NCBI GenBank assembly: GCA_963742925.1
Contig: CAVUNV010000007.1
Coordinates: 62,001-126,000, forward strand
Reading direction: 5' to 3'
Source of the DNA: PALSA-612 sp963742925
GTDB taxonomy: Bacteria; Actinomycetota; Thermoleophilia; Gaiellales; Gaiellaceae
DNA: 64,000 bases
The notes under the pieces are model-generated. The model was given only the letters and a program-made list of their open reading frames with translations. It was not told the DNA's origin and made no database searches. Below, one piece after another: positions 1-9,771 of the stretch (positions are counted from its first letter, which is position 1; the number at the start of each line of letters is the position of its first letter). Both the position numbers and the translations under genes were made by a program.

Positions 1-255
1 TCCTTTTCAGCACGCAACCACCCATGAGAAACGGGTTGACACCACGGTCGCGCACGCCGGTCGCAAATCGATCGCGATCTGCTCGCAGAGGCACGAGAAC
101 TCACCTACGACGACGAGTTCGTTCTCTACTGCGGTCGAATCCCAGCGTGAGGCCCTCCTGCTCGGGGCGATCGTCGGGCCGCGGCCTGCTGATATACACG
201 GGCCGATGGCGCCTCGCACCCGTTCGCCGTTCTGCACCGACCACGAACCCTTGGC

Positions 256-1852
256 ATGAGCCGAACCGTTCGCGACGCCACCTTCGACGTCTTCCGCCGG
301 CGTGGCCTGACGACGATGTTCGCGAACCCCGGCTCGACGGAGGTTCCCTTCCTCGCCGGGCTGCCGGACGACCTCCGCTTCGTGCTGGCGCTCCACGAGG
401 GGTCGGTGATCGGTCTCGCGACGGGCTGGGCGATCGGGCGCGGGGAGCCCGCGCTGGCCGTGCTGCACACGACGGCCGGGCTCGGGAACGCGGTCGGGGC
501 GCTCGCGACCGCGCGGGTCAACCGCGCGCCGGTCGTCGTCGTGGTCGGCCAGCAGGACCGCCGGCACCTCGCGTTCGAGCCGTTTCTCGCGGGGCGGCTC
601 GCCGGTCTCGCCGGCGACTATCCCGTCCTCGTCGATCAGCCCGTTCGGGCCCAGGACGTCCCGGGCGCGCTCGAGCATGCGTTTCACGCGGCGCAGACGG
701 CACGCGGTCCCGCGCTCGTGATCATCCCGAGGGACGACTGGGAGGCTCCCGAGGACGAGGACCGGGAGCCCGCGGCCGCCGTCGGGCAGATCATGCGCGC
801 GGCGGCCGTCGACGAGGCGGCGGTCGGCGCCCTGGCAGCGTTTCTCGCGGAGGCGGAGTCGCCGGCGCTCGTCGTCGGTGCGGGCGCGGACGATCCGGCG
901 ACCTGGTCGGCCCTGGTCGAATTGGCGGAGCGGCTCGTCGCGCCGGTCTTCCAGGAGTCGTTCGGAGCCCGTGCCGGCTTTCCGCAGGACCACCCCCTGT
1001 ATGCGGGCGTGCTTCCGGGCGACCGGTCGCAGCTGCGCGAACGGCTGGCGCCCTTCGACGCCGTGCTGGTCGTGGGCGCACCCGTGTTCCGCCAGTTTCT
1101 CTACGCGCCGGGCCGGTTCACGGAACCCGGGACGCGGGTCGCGCTCGTCTCCGACGATCCCGAGGAGGTCCATCGCAGCCCGGCGGATCTCGCAGTGCTC
1201 GCGCCGCCCGGGCCCGTTTGCCGCGAGCTGGCTCGCAGCGTGCCCGCGCGCGAGGCGCTCTCCGCCCGAGGTCCTGCGCCGGCCGGCCGCTCCCGCTCCG
1301 CCCCGGCCGGGCGAGCCGCTCCGGGCGGCTCACGTGCTGGCGGCGCTCGCGGAGCGGCTGCCGCGCGACACGGTCATCGTGGAGGAGGCACCCGGCGACC
1401 GGCCGGAGCTCTACGAGAGGGTTCCCGCCCGCGAGCCTCTCGGGCTGCTCAGCGCCGGGATGGGCGGTCTCGGCTTTGCTCTGGCGGGCGCAACGGGGCT
1501 GCGGATGGCCCTGCCGAGCCGCCCGATCGTCGCGGTCGTCGGAGACGGCGCCGCGATCTACGGCATCCAGGCGCTCTGGACGGCAGCTCACTACGGCGTC
1601 GGCGCGCTCTTCGTCGTCCTCTCGAACGGGGGGTACGCGATCATGGACATCCTGGCCGAGCAGCACGGGGCCGCCGCTCCCTGGCCGGGGTTCGCCGAGG
1701 TCGAGCTCGCGACGGTCGCGCGCGGCTTCGGATGCCCGGCCCGCCGGATCACGACGCACGAGGAGCTGACCCAGGCGCTCGACGAGGTCGTCCCGACGCT
1801 CGCGGACAGGGACGAACCGACCCTCCTAGACGTGCAGATCGCCCCGGCGTAG
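256..1852 (+). CDS. mdlC: Benzoylformate-decarboxylase-like ThDP enzyme (frameshifted)
   Basis: Thiamine-diphosphate enzyme expected to decarboxylate an aromatic 2-oxo acid (benzoylformate to benzaldehyde type). The first about 330 residues read in one frame and the rest one base later; the break lies between about 1255 and 1320 and removing one base gives 531 aa, against 528 for Pseudomonas MdlC. Visible landmarks: FANPGSTEVPF (Ser27, like Ser26 of MdlC), Glu48 of the ThDP-activating ALHEG, His71 in VLHTTAG, and the ThDP/Mg motif GDGAAIYG followed by SNGGY. The residue aligned with catalytic His281 is Phe281 (VFRQFLY), so substrate or rate may differ. It precedes an importer operon and oxidoreductases, suggesting catabolism of an imported aromatic acid. 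Another decarboxylase of the family is possible. Confidence 0.8.
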
Positions 1853-1896
1853 GCTGGCACGATCCGGTCGACGCACGGCTGGAATCCCACTATCCG

Positions 1897-1923
1897 GAAC
1901 AGTGTCTTGCATAGAGAGTGTTC
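1897..1923. promoter_or_regulatory. Imperfect 27-bp palindrome upstream of importer operon
   Basis: Two 11-base arms, GAACAGTGTCT and AGAGAGTGTTC, match at 9 of 11 paired positions around a TGCAT centre. It lies between the decarboxylase stop and the binding-protein start at 2035, the only substantial gap ahead of the importer. Its size fits a dimeric repressor operator. No regulator gene lies next to it. Confidence 0.4.
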
Positions 1924-2034
1924 ATGGACGAAGATGCACACCTCCCCGGCGTGCCCCAGTCGCGCCGCGGACGCCCGGAAGACGGGATCAGCGATTCATC
2001 GACGAGCGGTCAACGCTCGGAGGGAGGAGGACGA

Positions 2035-3387
2035 ATGAAGTTTCGGAGGGTAGCCCTCGCGCTAGGAGTCCCCGCCGTGTTGGTCGCGGCGGCGGTGCTC
2101 GCGAGCGCGGCGGCCTCGAACTCGAGCTCACCCGCCAAGATCGGCGCGGGCAAGGCATCCGCACTGACGGCCGTGTGCGGGCTCGGAAACGGAAAGAAGG
2201 CCACAGGCTCGCCGATCAAGCTCGGCGCGATCGCCACGAAGCAGCCCGGGACGGACTTCACCGACATCCCGAACATGGCACAGGCGTACTTCAACTGCGT
2301 GAACGCCAACGGCGGCGTCTACGGCCACCCGATCCAGTACACCATCCTGACCGAGCAGACCAATCCGGCTCAGCTTGCGGCGCTCGCGACGAAGCTGGTC
2401 CAGAGCACCAAGGTCGTCGGGCTGGTCGGTAACACGAGCATCATCGACTGCTCGATCAACCACAAGTACTACGAGAAGAAGGGCCTCTACGTGATCGCCT
2501 CGGGCATCGCTCCCGAGTGTTACGGCAAGGACACGAACATCTCGTCCGTGAACATGGGCCCGCGCTACAGCTCCGACGGTGCGGTGCAGTACGCGATCCG
2601 CGCCGGCGCCACCAAGATCGTCTTCGACCAGTCGAACGTCCCCGGCACGGGCTACATCGCGGCAGGGCCGAACGCAGTGGCCAAGGCCGCCAAGATCCCG
2701 ATCCAGGACTTCACGGACAACGTGCCGATCCAGGACGCGAACTCGGTCGCGCTCAAGCTCGTCCAGGCGGCGGGACCGAACGGCGGCGTCGTCCTGAACT
2801 TCACGCCCGACCAGGCGCTCCTGATCCTCCAGGCCGTGCAGAAGCAGGGACTGACGAACAAGGTCAAGGCGTGGGGATGCTCGACGCCGTGCAACTCGGA
2901 CTTCGTCGCGGCAGCGCTGGGGACGGCCTGGGACGGCGTCTTCGGCGTCAACGCCGAGCTGAACCTGCCGTCGGCGGCCGGCCCGGACAGCGCCCTCTAC
3001 CGGAAACTCGTGCCGACGGCAACGTTGGCGTTCGGGGTCGGAAGCTTCAGCCAGATGGGCTTCGTGGAGGCCAAGATCGCAACGGCCGCGCTGCTCAACA
3101 TGAAGCCGCCGTACACGCTGCCGAGGGTCAACGCGGCCTTCGCGGCGGTGAGGAACTTCCGAACCGACATCCTCTGCTCGCCGTGGTACTTCGGGAAGGT
3201 CCCCGTGCACATCGCGAACAACGTGGATCGCACGGTCACGCCGAAGAACGGCAAGATGGTGATCAAGGAGCCCTGCTTCAAGATCTCCGCAGCCGATCCC
3301 GACATCGCGGCGGCCCGGGTCGTCGAGAAGAAGAATCCGCTGCTGACCACCGGCAAGCTGTATCCGACCTGGGGCCTGAAGAAGTAG
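2035..3387 (+). CDS. ABC importer substrate-binding protein, branched-chain amino acid (LivJ) type
   Basis: Secreted or lipid-free periplasmic-type binding protein (450 aa) that would capture the substrate for the permeases and ATPases encoded directly after it. The start ATG at 2035 is chosen because GGAGGGAGGAGG lies just upstream and the protein then opens with a classical signal peptide (MKFRR, then a hydrophobic Ala/Val run to about residue 28). The mature part has type I periplasmic-binding features such as KLGAIATKQPGTDFTDIPN and FVEAKIATAALL. In such systems ligands range from amino acids to aromatic acids. The flanking decarboxylase and dehydrogenases favour an organic or aromatic acid, but the ligand cannot be read from sequence. 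Confidence 0.88.
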   Translation: MKFRRVALALGVPAVLVAAAVLASAAASNSSSPAKIGAGKASALTAVCGLGNGKKATGSPIKLGAIATKQPGTDFTDIPNMAQAYFNCVNANGGVYGHPIQYTILTEQTNPAQLAALATKLVQSTKVVGLVGNTSIIDCSINHKYYEKKGLYVIASGIAPECYGKDTNISSVNMGPRYSSDGAVQYAIRAGATKIVFDQSNVPGTGYIAAGPNAVAKAAKIPIQDFTDNVPIQDANSVALKLVQAAGPNGGVVLNFTPDQALLILQAVQKQGLTNKVKAWGCSTPCNSDFVAAALGTAWDGVFGVNAELNLPSAAGPDSALYRKLVPTATLAFGVGSFSQMGFVEAKIATAALLNMKPPYTLPRVNAAFAAVRNFRTDILCSPWYFGKVPVHIANNVDRTVTPKNGKMVIKEPCFKISAADPDIAAARVVEKKNPLLTTGKLYPTWGLKK

Positions 3388-3436
3388 CGGGCAGGGAGGC
3401 TAGATAGGTCCAGAATCAGGGCGCTCGTAGAGTCCG

Positions 3437-4369
3437 ATGCTCCCGCATCTCGTCGAGTTCAAGCCGTACATCGTCACGGGCCTGGCCCTGGGCGGCGTGT
3501 ACGCGCTCTCGGGTGTCGGCATCGTCGTGCTCTACCGGGCAACGGGCGTGCTCAACCTCGCCTTCGGCGCCATCGGAGCTATGGGCGCCCTGATCTCCTG
3601 GACATTGATCAACCACACGTCGCTCCCCGACTGGGTGTCGTATCTCATGTGCGTCGTCTTCGGGGGGCTCGTGACATTCGCGTACGGGATCGTCTTCGGG
3701 CCTCCGCTCGCCCGGCGTGACCCGCTCGTCAAGGCGGTCGGCACCTTAGGACTCGCCCTGATCCTGCTCGGGCTCATGTCCTATCTGTGGCCTCCCTTCG
3801 GCAGGACGCAGCTCCTGCCGACGAGCACGCCGGAGTACAGCTACCACGTCGGCTTCGCAGGCGTCGACGTCACGCTGACGCAGGTCATCGGGCTCGTCTT
3901 CGGCGTGGTGGTGACGGTGCTGGTCGCAGCCTTCCTCCGCTTCACGCTGCTCGGCACGGCGATGCGGGCGCTGGCCGACGACCGGGAGATCACCTCGACG
4001 CTCGGCGTGCCGGTACGGCGGGTCGAGGCGGTGGCCTGGCTCGGCTCCGGCCTGATCGCCGGTGCCGCCGGGCTCCTGCTCTCCGACCTCGTCGGCCTGG
4101 ACGCCGTGAACCTGACCTTTCTGATCATCTCGTCGCTCGCCGCCGCGCTGATCGCGCGCCTGCGGTCGCTCGTGGTGACGCTGATCGCCGGTCTCGCCGT
4201 CGGTCTCTGCACGGCGCTGCTGACGCCGATCACGTCGTGGCCGAGCGAGACGAACTACCAGTTCTCCCTCTCGAGCTATCGGGGCGGAGCGCCGTTCGTG
4301 ATCGCGATCATCACGCTGCTCTTCCTGGCGCGCCGCCGCGTCGTGTCGGTCTCGCGGACGGACGGGTAA
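3437..4369 (+). CDS. livH: Branched-chain-type ABC permease LivH
   Basis: Integral membrane permease (310 aa, about eight hydrophobic segments) forming half of the transport channel. It opens with GLALGGVYALSGVGIVVLYRATGVLN, in which GGVYAL and the following RATGVLNLAFGAI block are typical of LivH; the EAA-like loop is DREITSTLGVPVRRVEA near residue 190. It sits 49 bases after the binding protein and 3 bases before livM. Start ATG 3437 gives the full family N-terminus. No signs of disruption. Confidence 0.9.
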   Translation: MLPHLVEFKPYIVTGLALGGVYALSGVGIVVLYRATGVLNLAFGAIGAMGALISWTLINHTSLPDWVSYLMCVVFGGLVTFAYGIVFGPPLARRDPLVKAVGTLGLALILLGLMSYLWPPFGRTQLLPTSTPEYSYHVGFAGVDVTLTQVIGLVFGVVVTVLVAAFLRFTLLGTAMRALADDREITSTLGVPVRRVEAVAWLGSGLIAGAAGLLLSDLVGLDAVNLTFLIISSLAAALIARLRSLVVTLIAGLAVGLCTALLTPITSWPSETNYQFSLSSYRGGAPFVIAIITLLFLARRRVVSVSRTDG

Positions 4370-4372
4370 CGG

Positions 4373-5473
4373 GTGAGCGCAGCCGGAGCGCCGGGAAAAC
4401 CTGAGACTGCCTGGGCCCGGACGGGGTTGAGCATCGAGCGACCGACGGCTGCCCGGGCGATCGTCATCGGCGGTGTGCTGCTGTTCGTGCTCCTGGCGCT
4501 GCCGGTGCTGCTGAGCGGTTACTGGATCAGCGTGCTGACCGGGGTCGCTGTCTTCGCGGTCGTGGCGCTCGGGCTCAATCTGCTCTTCGGGCGGGTCGGG
4601 CTCGTCTCGCTCGGGCAGATCGCGCTGCTCGCGTTCGGGAGCTGGATCGCGGCCCGGCTCTTCTTCCTGACGAACCTCCCCTTCCCCATCGTGCTCCTGC
4701 TCGCGGGCCTGGCAACGGCGGTCCTCGGCACGCTGCTCGGCCTGCCTGCGCTTCGCCTCGGCGGCCTGCACCTCGCCCTGATCACGCTGATGTTCGCCGG
4801 GCTGGTCGCGATCGTCGTGCCGACGACGAACTTCCCCAACGGCGGGAGCGGCGTCCTGGCTCATACCGAGTCGTCGTCCGTGACCCTCTCGATCCGGCGC
4901 CCCGGCATGGCCGAGGGAGACAGCGCCTACTTTCGCTACACGGTCATCGTCGCCGCGATCATGTTCCTCGTCGCCCTGGCGCACGTCGGCTCCAAGGCCG
5001 GCCGGGCCTGGGCGGCGATCCGGCAGAGCGAGTCGGCCGCGCTCGCAGCCGGGGTCAACACGACGTTCTACAAGCTCTACGCCTTCACGCTGGCCTCGTT
5101 CATGACCGGCGTGGCGGGAGGTCTCTACGCGGGCTACGCGCGGCAGCTCTTCAGCTATGAGTTCTCCGGCGCGAAGACGATCGACTCGGTCACCCTGCTG
5201 GCCGTCGTGCTGATGGGCGGCATCTTCAGCCTCTGGGGAGCCGTGATCGCGGCGCTGCTCCAGCAGCTCCTGCCGCCGCTGCTCGAGAACTGGTTCGGGT
5301 TCTTCGAGAAGAATCCCGACTTCCTGCTCGTCCTGTTCGGCATCGGCGTCCTGCAGGTGCTGGTGACGGCGCCGGAAGGCATCGCAACCCAGTTTCCGAA
5401 GGACATGAGGAACCTCGGCCGGCTGCTGTCGCGGGCAGTGAGACGGCTGCTCCCGCGGAGCGAGGCCTCGTGA
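4373..5473 (+). CDS. livM: Branched-chain-type ABC permease LivM
   Basis: Second membrane permease (366 aa) of the importer. LivM-like features are GLNLLFGRVGLVSLGQ near residue 65 and RQSESAALAAGVNTTFYKLYAF, the loop contacting the ATPases. It has a soluble N-terminal tail of about 25 residues before the first membrane helix. GTG start at 4373; the TGA at 5471-5473 overlaps the GTG of livG, so the two are translationally coupled. Confidence 0.9.
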   Translation: MSAAGAPGKPETAWARTGLSIERPTAARAIVIGGVLLFVLLALPVLLSGYWISVLTGVAVFAVVALGLNLLFGRVGLVSLGQIALLAFGSWIAARLFFLTNLPFPIVLLLAGLATAVLGTLLGLPALRLGGLHLALITLMFAGLVAIVVPTTNFPNGGSGVLAHTESSSVTLSIRRPGMAEGDSAYFRYTVIVAAIMFLVALAHVGSKAGRAWAAIRQSESAALAAGVNTTFYKLYAFTLASFMTGVAGGLYAGYARQLFSYEFSGAKTIDSVTLLAVVLMGGIFSLWGAVIAALLQQLLPPLLENWFGFFEKNPDFLLVLFGIGVLQVLVTAPEGIATQFPKDMRNLGRLLSRAVRRLLPRSEAS

Positions 5474-6186
5474 TCGAAGTCGAAGGCTTGACCGTCCGCT
5501 TCGGCGGCGTCACTCCGCTCGACGACATCAGCGTGGTCTTCCCGAAGGGCACCTGCGGGCTGATCGGGCCGAACGGCGCCGGCAAGACGACGTTCTTCAA
5601 CGTCCTGAGCGGATTCGTCAAGCCGGCGGCGGGCACCATACGCGTCTTCGGCGAGGATCTCCTCCGGATGGCCGACTACAAGCGGGCCCGCTGGGGACTG
5701 CGACGCACGTTCCAGCAGGAGCAGGCGATCGAGAGGCTCTCCGTCTTCGAGAATGTCGCGATGATCCACGAGCATTCGGGCCGCAAGCGCGCGTCCAGGA
5801 ATCACGATGTGATGGAGGCGCTTGCCTTCGTCGGTCTCGACGCGCCGCCCACGGCGAAGGTCGGGGTGCTGGGCGCGCGGGAGCGGCGCCTGGTCGAGGT
5901 GGCGCGCGCCGTCGTGGGCGAGCCGCGCGTCGTCCTCCTCGACGAGCCCGCCGCCGGGCTGCCCGATCAGGAGACCGAGCACCTCGGCGACGTCATCCGG
6001 CGGATTCCGGAGGAGGTCGGCGCGCTGACGATCCTCGTCGACCACGACATGAGCCTCGTCTCGAAGTGCTGCGCAACGACGGCGGTGCTCGACTTCGGCA
6101 AGCTGATCGCTTCCGGGCCGACCGCTGACGTCCTGCGGGACGAGCACGTGACGAAGGCCTATCTCGGCTCCGAGGAGGACGTATGA
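5470..6186 (+). CDS. livG: Branched-chain-type ABC ATPase LivG
   Basis: Cytoplasmic ATPase (238 aa) that powers the importer. Walker A is GPNGAGKTT near residue 35, Walker B is VVLLDEP near residue 155, and the H-loop is VDHD near residue 193. The usual LSGGQ signature is degenerate (LGARERRLVEVARA), which is tolerated in LivG proteins though here more divergent than usual. GTG start overlaps livM and the TGA overlaps the ATG of livF. Confidence 0.88.
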   Translation: MIEVEGLTVRFGGVTPLDDISVVFPKGTCGLIGPNGAGKTTFFNVLSGFVKPAAGTIRVFGEDLLRMADYKRARWGLRRTFQQEQAIERLSVFENVAMIHEHSGRKRASRNHDVMEALAFVGLDAPPTAKVGVLGARERRLVEVARAVVGEPRVVLLDEPAAGLPDQETEHLGDVIRRIPEEVGALTILVDHDMSLVSKCCATTAVLDFGKLIASGPTADVLRDEHVTKAYLGSEEDV

Positions 6187-6951
6187 GCACGGCGGGCGAG
6201 ACGACGCTGAAGCTCGACGCGCTGTCCGTGCAGCGCGGTAGCCGCACCGTGATCCACGAGGTGACGATCGAGGTGCCGCCGGGGGAGATCACGGCGTTGC
6301 TCGGCCCGAACGGCGCCGGCAAGTCGACGCTCGTGCTCGCCGTCGGCGGCGTGCTTCGCTCCGAGCGGCGGCCGCGTGCTGCTCGGCGACCGCGAGCTGA
6401 CGCGCAGCCGCCCGGAAGCGATCCGGAGCGCGGGTGTGGCCATCGTGCCCGAGGGGCGCCGCCTCCTGCCCAACCTGACGGTCGAGGACAACCTGCGCGT
6501 GGCCACATACGCGCTCACCAAGGAGGACGCACGGCGCGGTATCGAGCACGCGGTCGAGCTGTTCCCGCACCTCGAGACCCGGTGGAAGGCGATCGCGCGC
6601 ACGCTCTCCGGCGGCGAGCAGCAGATGGTCGTGCTCGCCCAGGCGCTCGTCTCGCGACCGAAGTTCATCCTCGTGGACGAGCTGTCGCTCGGCCTCGCGC
6701 CGGTCGTGGTCAAGCGCCTGATGCCGACGCTCGAAGCCGTGGCCGAGGAGGGTGTGGGCGTGCTGCTGATCGAGCAGTTCGTCCACGTCGCGCTCGGTGT
6801 CGCCAAGACCGCGTATGTGCTCGAGGGTGGACGGATCCGTCTGCGCGGCAGCGCCCAGGACCTCCGGGATCATCCCGAGAAGCTCCACTCCGCCTACCTG
6901 CTGCGCGAGCAGCAGGACGCCGTCGAGGCGCTGACGCATGGAGGGGAGTGA
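6183..6951 (+). CDS. livF: Branched-chain-type ABC ATPase LivF (frameshifted)
   Basis: Second ATPase of the importer. The first about 60 residues, including Walker A GPNGAGKST, read from the ATG at 6183. From about 6364 the frame moves by one base, and VLLGDRELT, the signature LSGGEQQ, Walker B FILVDELSLGL and the H-loop LLIEQF follow in the new frame. Removing one G near 6364 gives LRSSGGRVLLGD, a normal LivF sequence, so a single extra base explains the break. Stop at 6949-6951. Confidence 0.85.
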
Positions 6952-6952
6952 C

Positions 6953-7327
6953 GTGGCGCTCCGAAGCCTCGACGAGCAGCGGGCCGCGACGCTCGAGGCG
7001 CTCTGCGAGCTGATCGTCCCGGGATCGAGCCGGGTCGGCCCCGTCGTCTACCTCGACGCGCTGCTGGCGGGGATGCCGCCCCCGGTGCGCGAGCACGCGC
7101 TGGAGGCGATCGACGCGCTCGCGCCGGCGTCGGGAAGCGCGGAGGCGCTCGCCGAGAAGGAGCGGACGCCCGAGTTCGCGTTCGTGCGCGCGCTCGCGAT
7201 CGAGGCGTACTACAGCGACTTCGTCGCACCGGACGCGGAAGGCCCGGGCGCCTGGTCGGAGATCGACTTCAACTCGCCGCTCGCGACGCGCCTCGACAAG
7301 GACTGGTCCTACCTGGGGATCGCATGA
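6953..7327 (+). CDS. Small subunit of GMC dehydrogenase (gluconate 2-dehydrogenase subunit 3-like)
   Basis: Protein of 124 aa with no motif that I can name firmly; its size, acidity and position directly before a GMC oxidoreductase, overlapping it by ATGA, match the gamma or subunit-3 proteins that accompany membrane FAD dehydrogenases. It would assist folding or export of the large subunit. GTG 6953 is preferred because GGAGGGG lies 6 bases upstream; an in-frame ATG at 6938 lies inside livF and would add five residues. No Tat signal is visible at the N-terminus. Confidence 0.6.
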   Translation: MALRSLDEQRAATLEALCELIVPGSSRVGPVVYLDALLAGMPPPVREHALEAIDALAPASGSAEALAEKERTPEFAFVRALAIEAYYSDFVAPDAEGPGAWSEIDFNSPLATRLDKDWSYLGIA

Positions 7328-8752
7328 AGAGTGAGTTCGACGTCGTCGTGGTCGGCTCGGGAGCGGGCGGCGGCGTCGTCGCCGGCGAGCTCGCCCAGCG
7401 CGGCCGCGACGTCCTGCTGCTCGAGGTCGGGCCGCACCTCACCGCCGCCGACTTCACCCGCTGGGAGGCGAAGGCGACGCACGACCTGTTCTGGCCGATC
7501 CGCTTCGCGCCTCTGCCCGGGCGGTGAGCCGCTCGCCTTCCTCGCCGGCCGCTGCGTCGGCGGCACGACCACGATCAACACGAAGGTCGCGCTGCGCGCC
7601 CACGAGCGCGACGTCGCCAAGTGGCACGCCGCGACGGGCCTGACGAACAGCCGCGGTGAGCCGTTCGGCGTCGACGACCTGGCCCCGTACTACGACCGGG
7701 TCGAGCAGGTGCTCGGCGTCCGTGAGCGCAGCGACTGGACGAAGTGCGTGCGCACGATCGAGGCGGGATTCCACGCGCTGGGACACGACCTCGAGCCGGT
7801 GCGCTCGTACACCGACGGCAACTGCAGGCACTGCGGCTCGTGCCTGCAGGGCTGCCCGACCAACGCCGGCAAGTCGACGATGAACACGTACATCGCGGAC
7901 ACGTGGGCGCGCGGGCTGCTCGAGCTGCGCGCGAACGCGGCGGTGGAGCGGGTCGTCGTCGAGGGCGCGGAGGCGACCGGGGTCGAGTACGCCGACGCCG
8001 ACGGGGAGCGCCACACGGTGCGGGCGCACGCGGTCGTCGTCGCAGGCGGAGCGTTGAACACGCCGCAGATCCTCCGCCGGTCCGGCCTGGACGCGCCGGC
8101 GATCGGCAGCTACCTCGGCGTCCACCCGGTCCGCCTCGTCTACGGCCGCTTCGACGAGCCGCAGGACGCGCACATGACCTATCCGATCTCGTCGCACTGC
8201 ATGGCCTTCCAGCACGACGAGGACGGCGGCTTCGTGATCGAGGCCGCGACGATCCAGGACCCGATCTCGTTCGCGACCACGCTCCACGACGAAGACGGGC
8301 CGATGTGGGGGCCACGGCTCGTTCAGGCGGTGCGCGGCTTCCGGCACTGGACCGGCGTGCTCGCGATGGTCAACGACGAGAACAACGGGACGGTGGTCGT
8401 GGACGAGAACGGGGGCGAGCGGTTCGACCTCGATTTCCAGCCGAGCGAGCTCGCGCGCATCGACGCGTCGTTCGACTTCAGCCGCCGGGTGCTCGAGGCG
8501 GCGGGCGCGAAGCAGGTCTGCTGGACCGGGCTCGCCTCGACGCACGTCCAGGGAAGCTGCCGGATGGGCGACGACCCGGAGCGCTCGGCCGTCGACCGGA
8601 ACGGCGAGGTGCACGGCGTGAAGCGGCTCTTCGTCGGGGACGGCTCGCTCGTCCCGCGCACGCTGTCCGTGAACCCGTCGCTGACGATCATGGCGCTCGC
8701 GACGAGGCTCGCCGACCATCTCCACGCCGATCCGAGCGGCTACCTGGAATGA
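7324..8752 (+). CDS. GMC-family FAD oxidoreductase with ferredoxin-like Cys motif (frameshifted)
   Basis: Flavoprotein that oxidises an alcohol or sugar. The first 67 residues (FAD motif VVVGSGAGGGVVAGELA) read from ATG 7324. The frame shifts by one base at about 7517 in CCCGGGCGGTGAG, and removing one G gives PGGEPLAFLAGRCVGGTT. The rest contains C-R-H-C-G-S-C-L-Q-G-C-P, a CxxCxxCxxxCP arrangement near residue 175, the GSCRMG block and a C-terminal VNPSLTIMALA. Fe-S-bearing GMC dehydrogenases such as FAD glucose dehydrogenase pair with a small subunit like the one just upstream; no cytochrome subunit follows. Substrate unknown. Confidence 0.82.
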
Positions 8753-9771
8753 AGGCCGCTCTGCTCAGCGACTACCACGCTCCGCTCGTGCTCGTGGAGC
8801 GGCCGGAGCCCGAGCCGGTGGGCCCGCGTGACGTCGTCGTCCGGATCGGCGGCGCGGGCGTGTGCGCGACCGACCTCCACGCGATCGAGGGCCTGATGGA
8901 GCCGGCGGGCGTGCGGCTGCCGCTCGTGCTCGGGCACGAGAACGCCGGCTGGGTCCACGCAGCGGGCGACGATGTCACGGCCGCCGCGGTCGGCGACGCC
9001 GTGCTCCTGTACCCGCCGTACAGCTGCGGCCTGTGCGTGCCGTGCAGGCGAGGCCTGGACATGCACTGCGAGCGCCACGGGTTCACCGGTCTGACGCGCG
9101 ACGGCGGCTTCGCCGAGTACGTGGTCGTGGACGAACGCTCTCTCGTGCCGCTGCCGCCCGGCGCCGAGCCCGCGCGGGTTGCTCCGTACGCGGATGCCGG
9201 CATCACCGCCTACCACGCCGTGAAGCAGCTCGTGCCGCGGCTCGTGCCGGGCAGCACCGCGGCGGTGATCGGTATCGGCGGCGTCGGCCACATCGCGCTC
9301 CAGCTCCTCCGTCTGCTCGGCAGCTCGACGGTCGTCGCGATCGACACCGACGAGCGCCGACGGCGACTCGCGCGCGAGCTCGGTGCCGACGAGGTGCTGG
9401 GAGAGCAGGCGGACGTCGCGGGAGCCGTCCGCGAGCTCACCGGTGGCCCAGGCGCGGACGTCGTGCTCGACCTGGTGGGGACCGACGAGACGCATTCCGT
9501 TGCCCTGCGGATGCTGGCGCGGCGCGGCGTCTACTCGATCGTCGGATTCGGAGGCGCGCTCGCAATCCCGTCGGTTGCGCTCGTGGGCGGCGAGAACGCG
9601 ATCGCAGGCAACCTCGTGGGGAGCTGGATCGACCTCTGGGAGGTTCTGCAGCTCCACGGCCGCGGCGACCTCGTCCTGCGGGCGGAGACCCATCCGCTCG
9701 AGAAGGTGAACGACGTGCTCGACCGCCTCCGCGAGGGCGAGATCACCGGACGGGCCGTCCTCGTGCCGTGA
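8749..9771 (+). CDS. Zinc-dependent medium-chain alcohol dehydrogenase
   Basis: NAD(P)-dependent alcohol or polyol dehydrogenase of 340 aa. Catalytic zinc ligands are seen as Cys in GAGVCATDLHA and His-Glu in LGHENAGW; the structural zinc loop is CGLCVPCRRGLDMHC. The nucleotide fold is GIGGVGHIALQLLRLLG. ATG 8749 overlaps the GMC stop (ATGA) and the TGA overlaps the next GTG, so it belongs to the same transcript as the importer. It may oxidise or reduce the alcohol/aldehyde handled by the neighbouring GMC enzyme. Confidence 0.9.
   Translation: MKAALLSDYHAPLVLVERPEPEPVGPRDVVVRIGGAGVCATDLHAIEGLMEPAGVRLPLVLGHENAGWVHAAGDDVTAAAVGDAVLLYPPYSCGLCVPCRRGLDMHCERHGFTGLTRDGGFAEYVVVDERSLVPLPPGAEPARVAPYADAGITAYHAVKQLVPRLVPGSTAAVIGIGGVGHIALQLLRLLGSSTVVAIDTDERRRRLARELGADEVLGEQADVAGAVRELTGGPGADVVLDLVGTDETHSVALRMLARRGVYSIVGFGGALAIPSVALVGGENAIAGNLVGSWIDLWEVLQLHGRGDLVLRAETHPLEKVNDVLDRLREGEITGRAVLVP

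Noticed and set aside
40..150. Short frame ending IDRDLLAEARELTYDDEFVLYCGRIPA at the left edge
   Set aside because: Looks protein-like but is only about 36 codons after an in-frame stop, has no start and no recognised family; bases 1-255 hold nothing else I can support.
3746..4984. Long minus-strand reading frame opposite the permease genes
   Set aside because: Arg/Gln/Glu/Asp-rich composition typical of the shadow frame of GC-rich genes, and the plus strand holds two clear permeases.
7500..7530. Programmed +1 frameshifting as an explanation for the recurrent breaks
   Set aside because: The breaks occur in many unrelated gene families with no shared slippery codon and downstream stimulator; an extra base from sequencing explains all.
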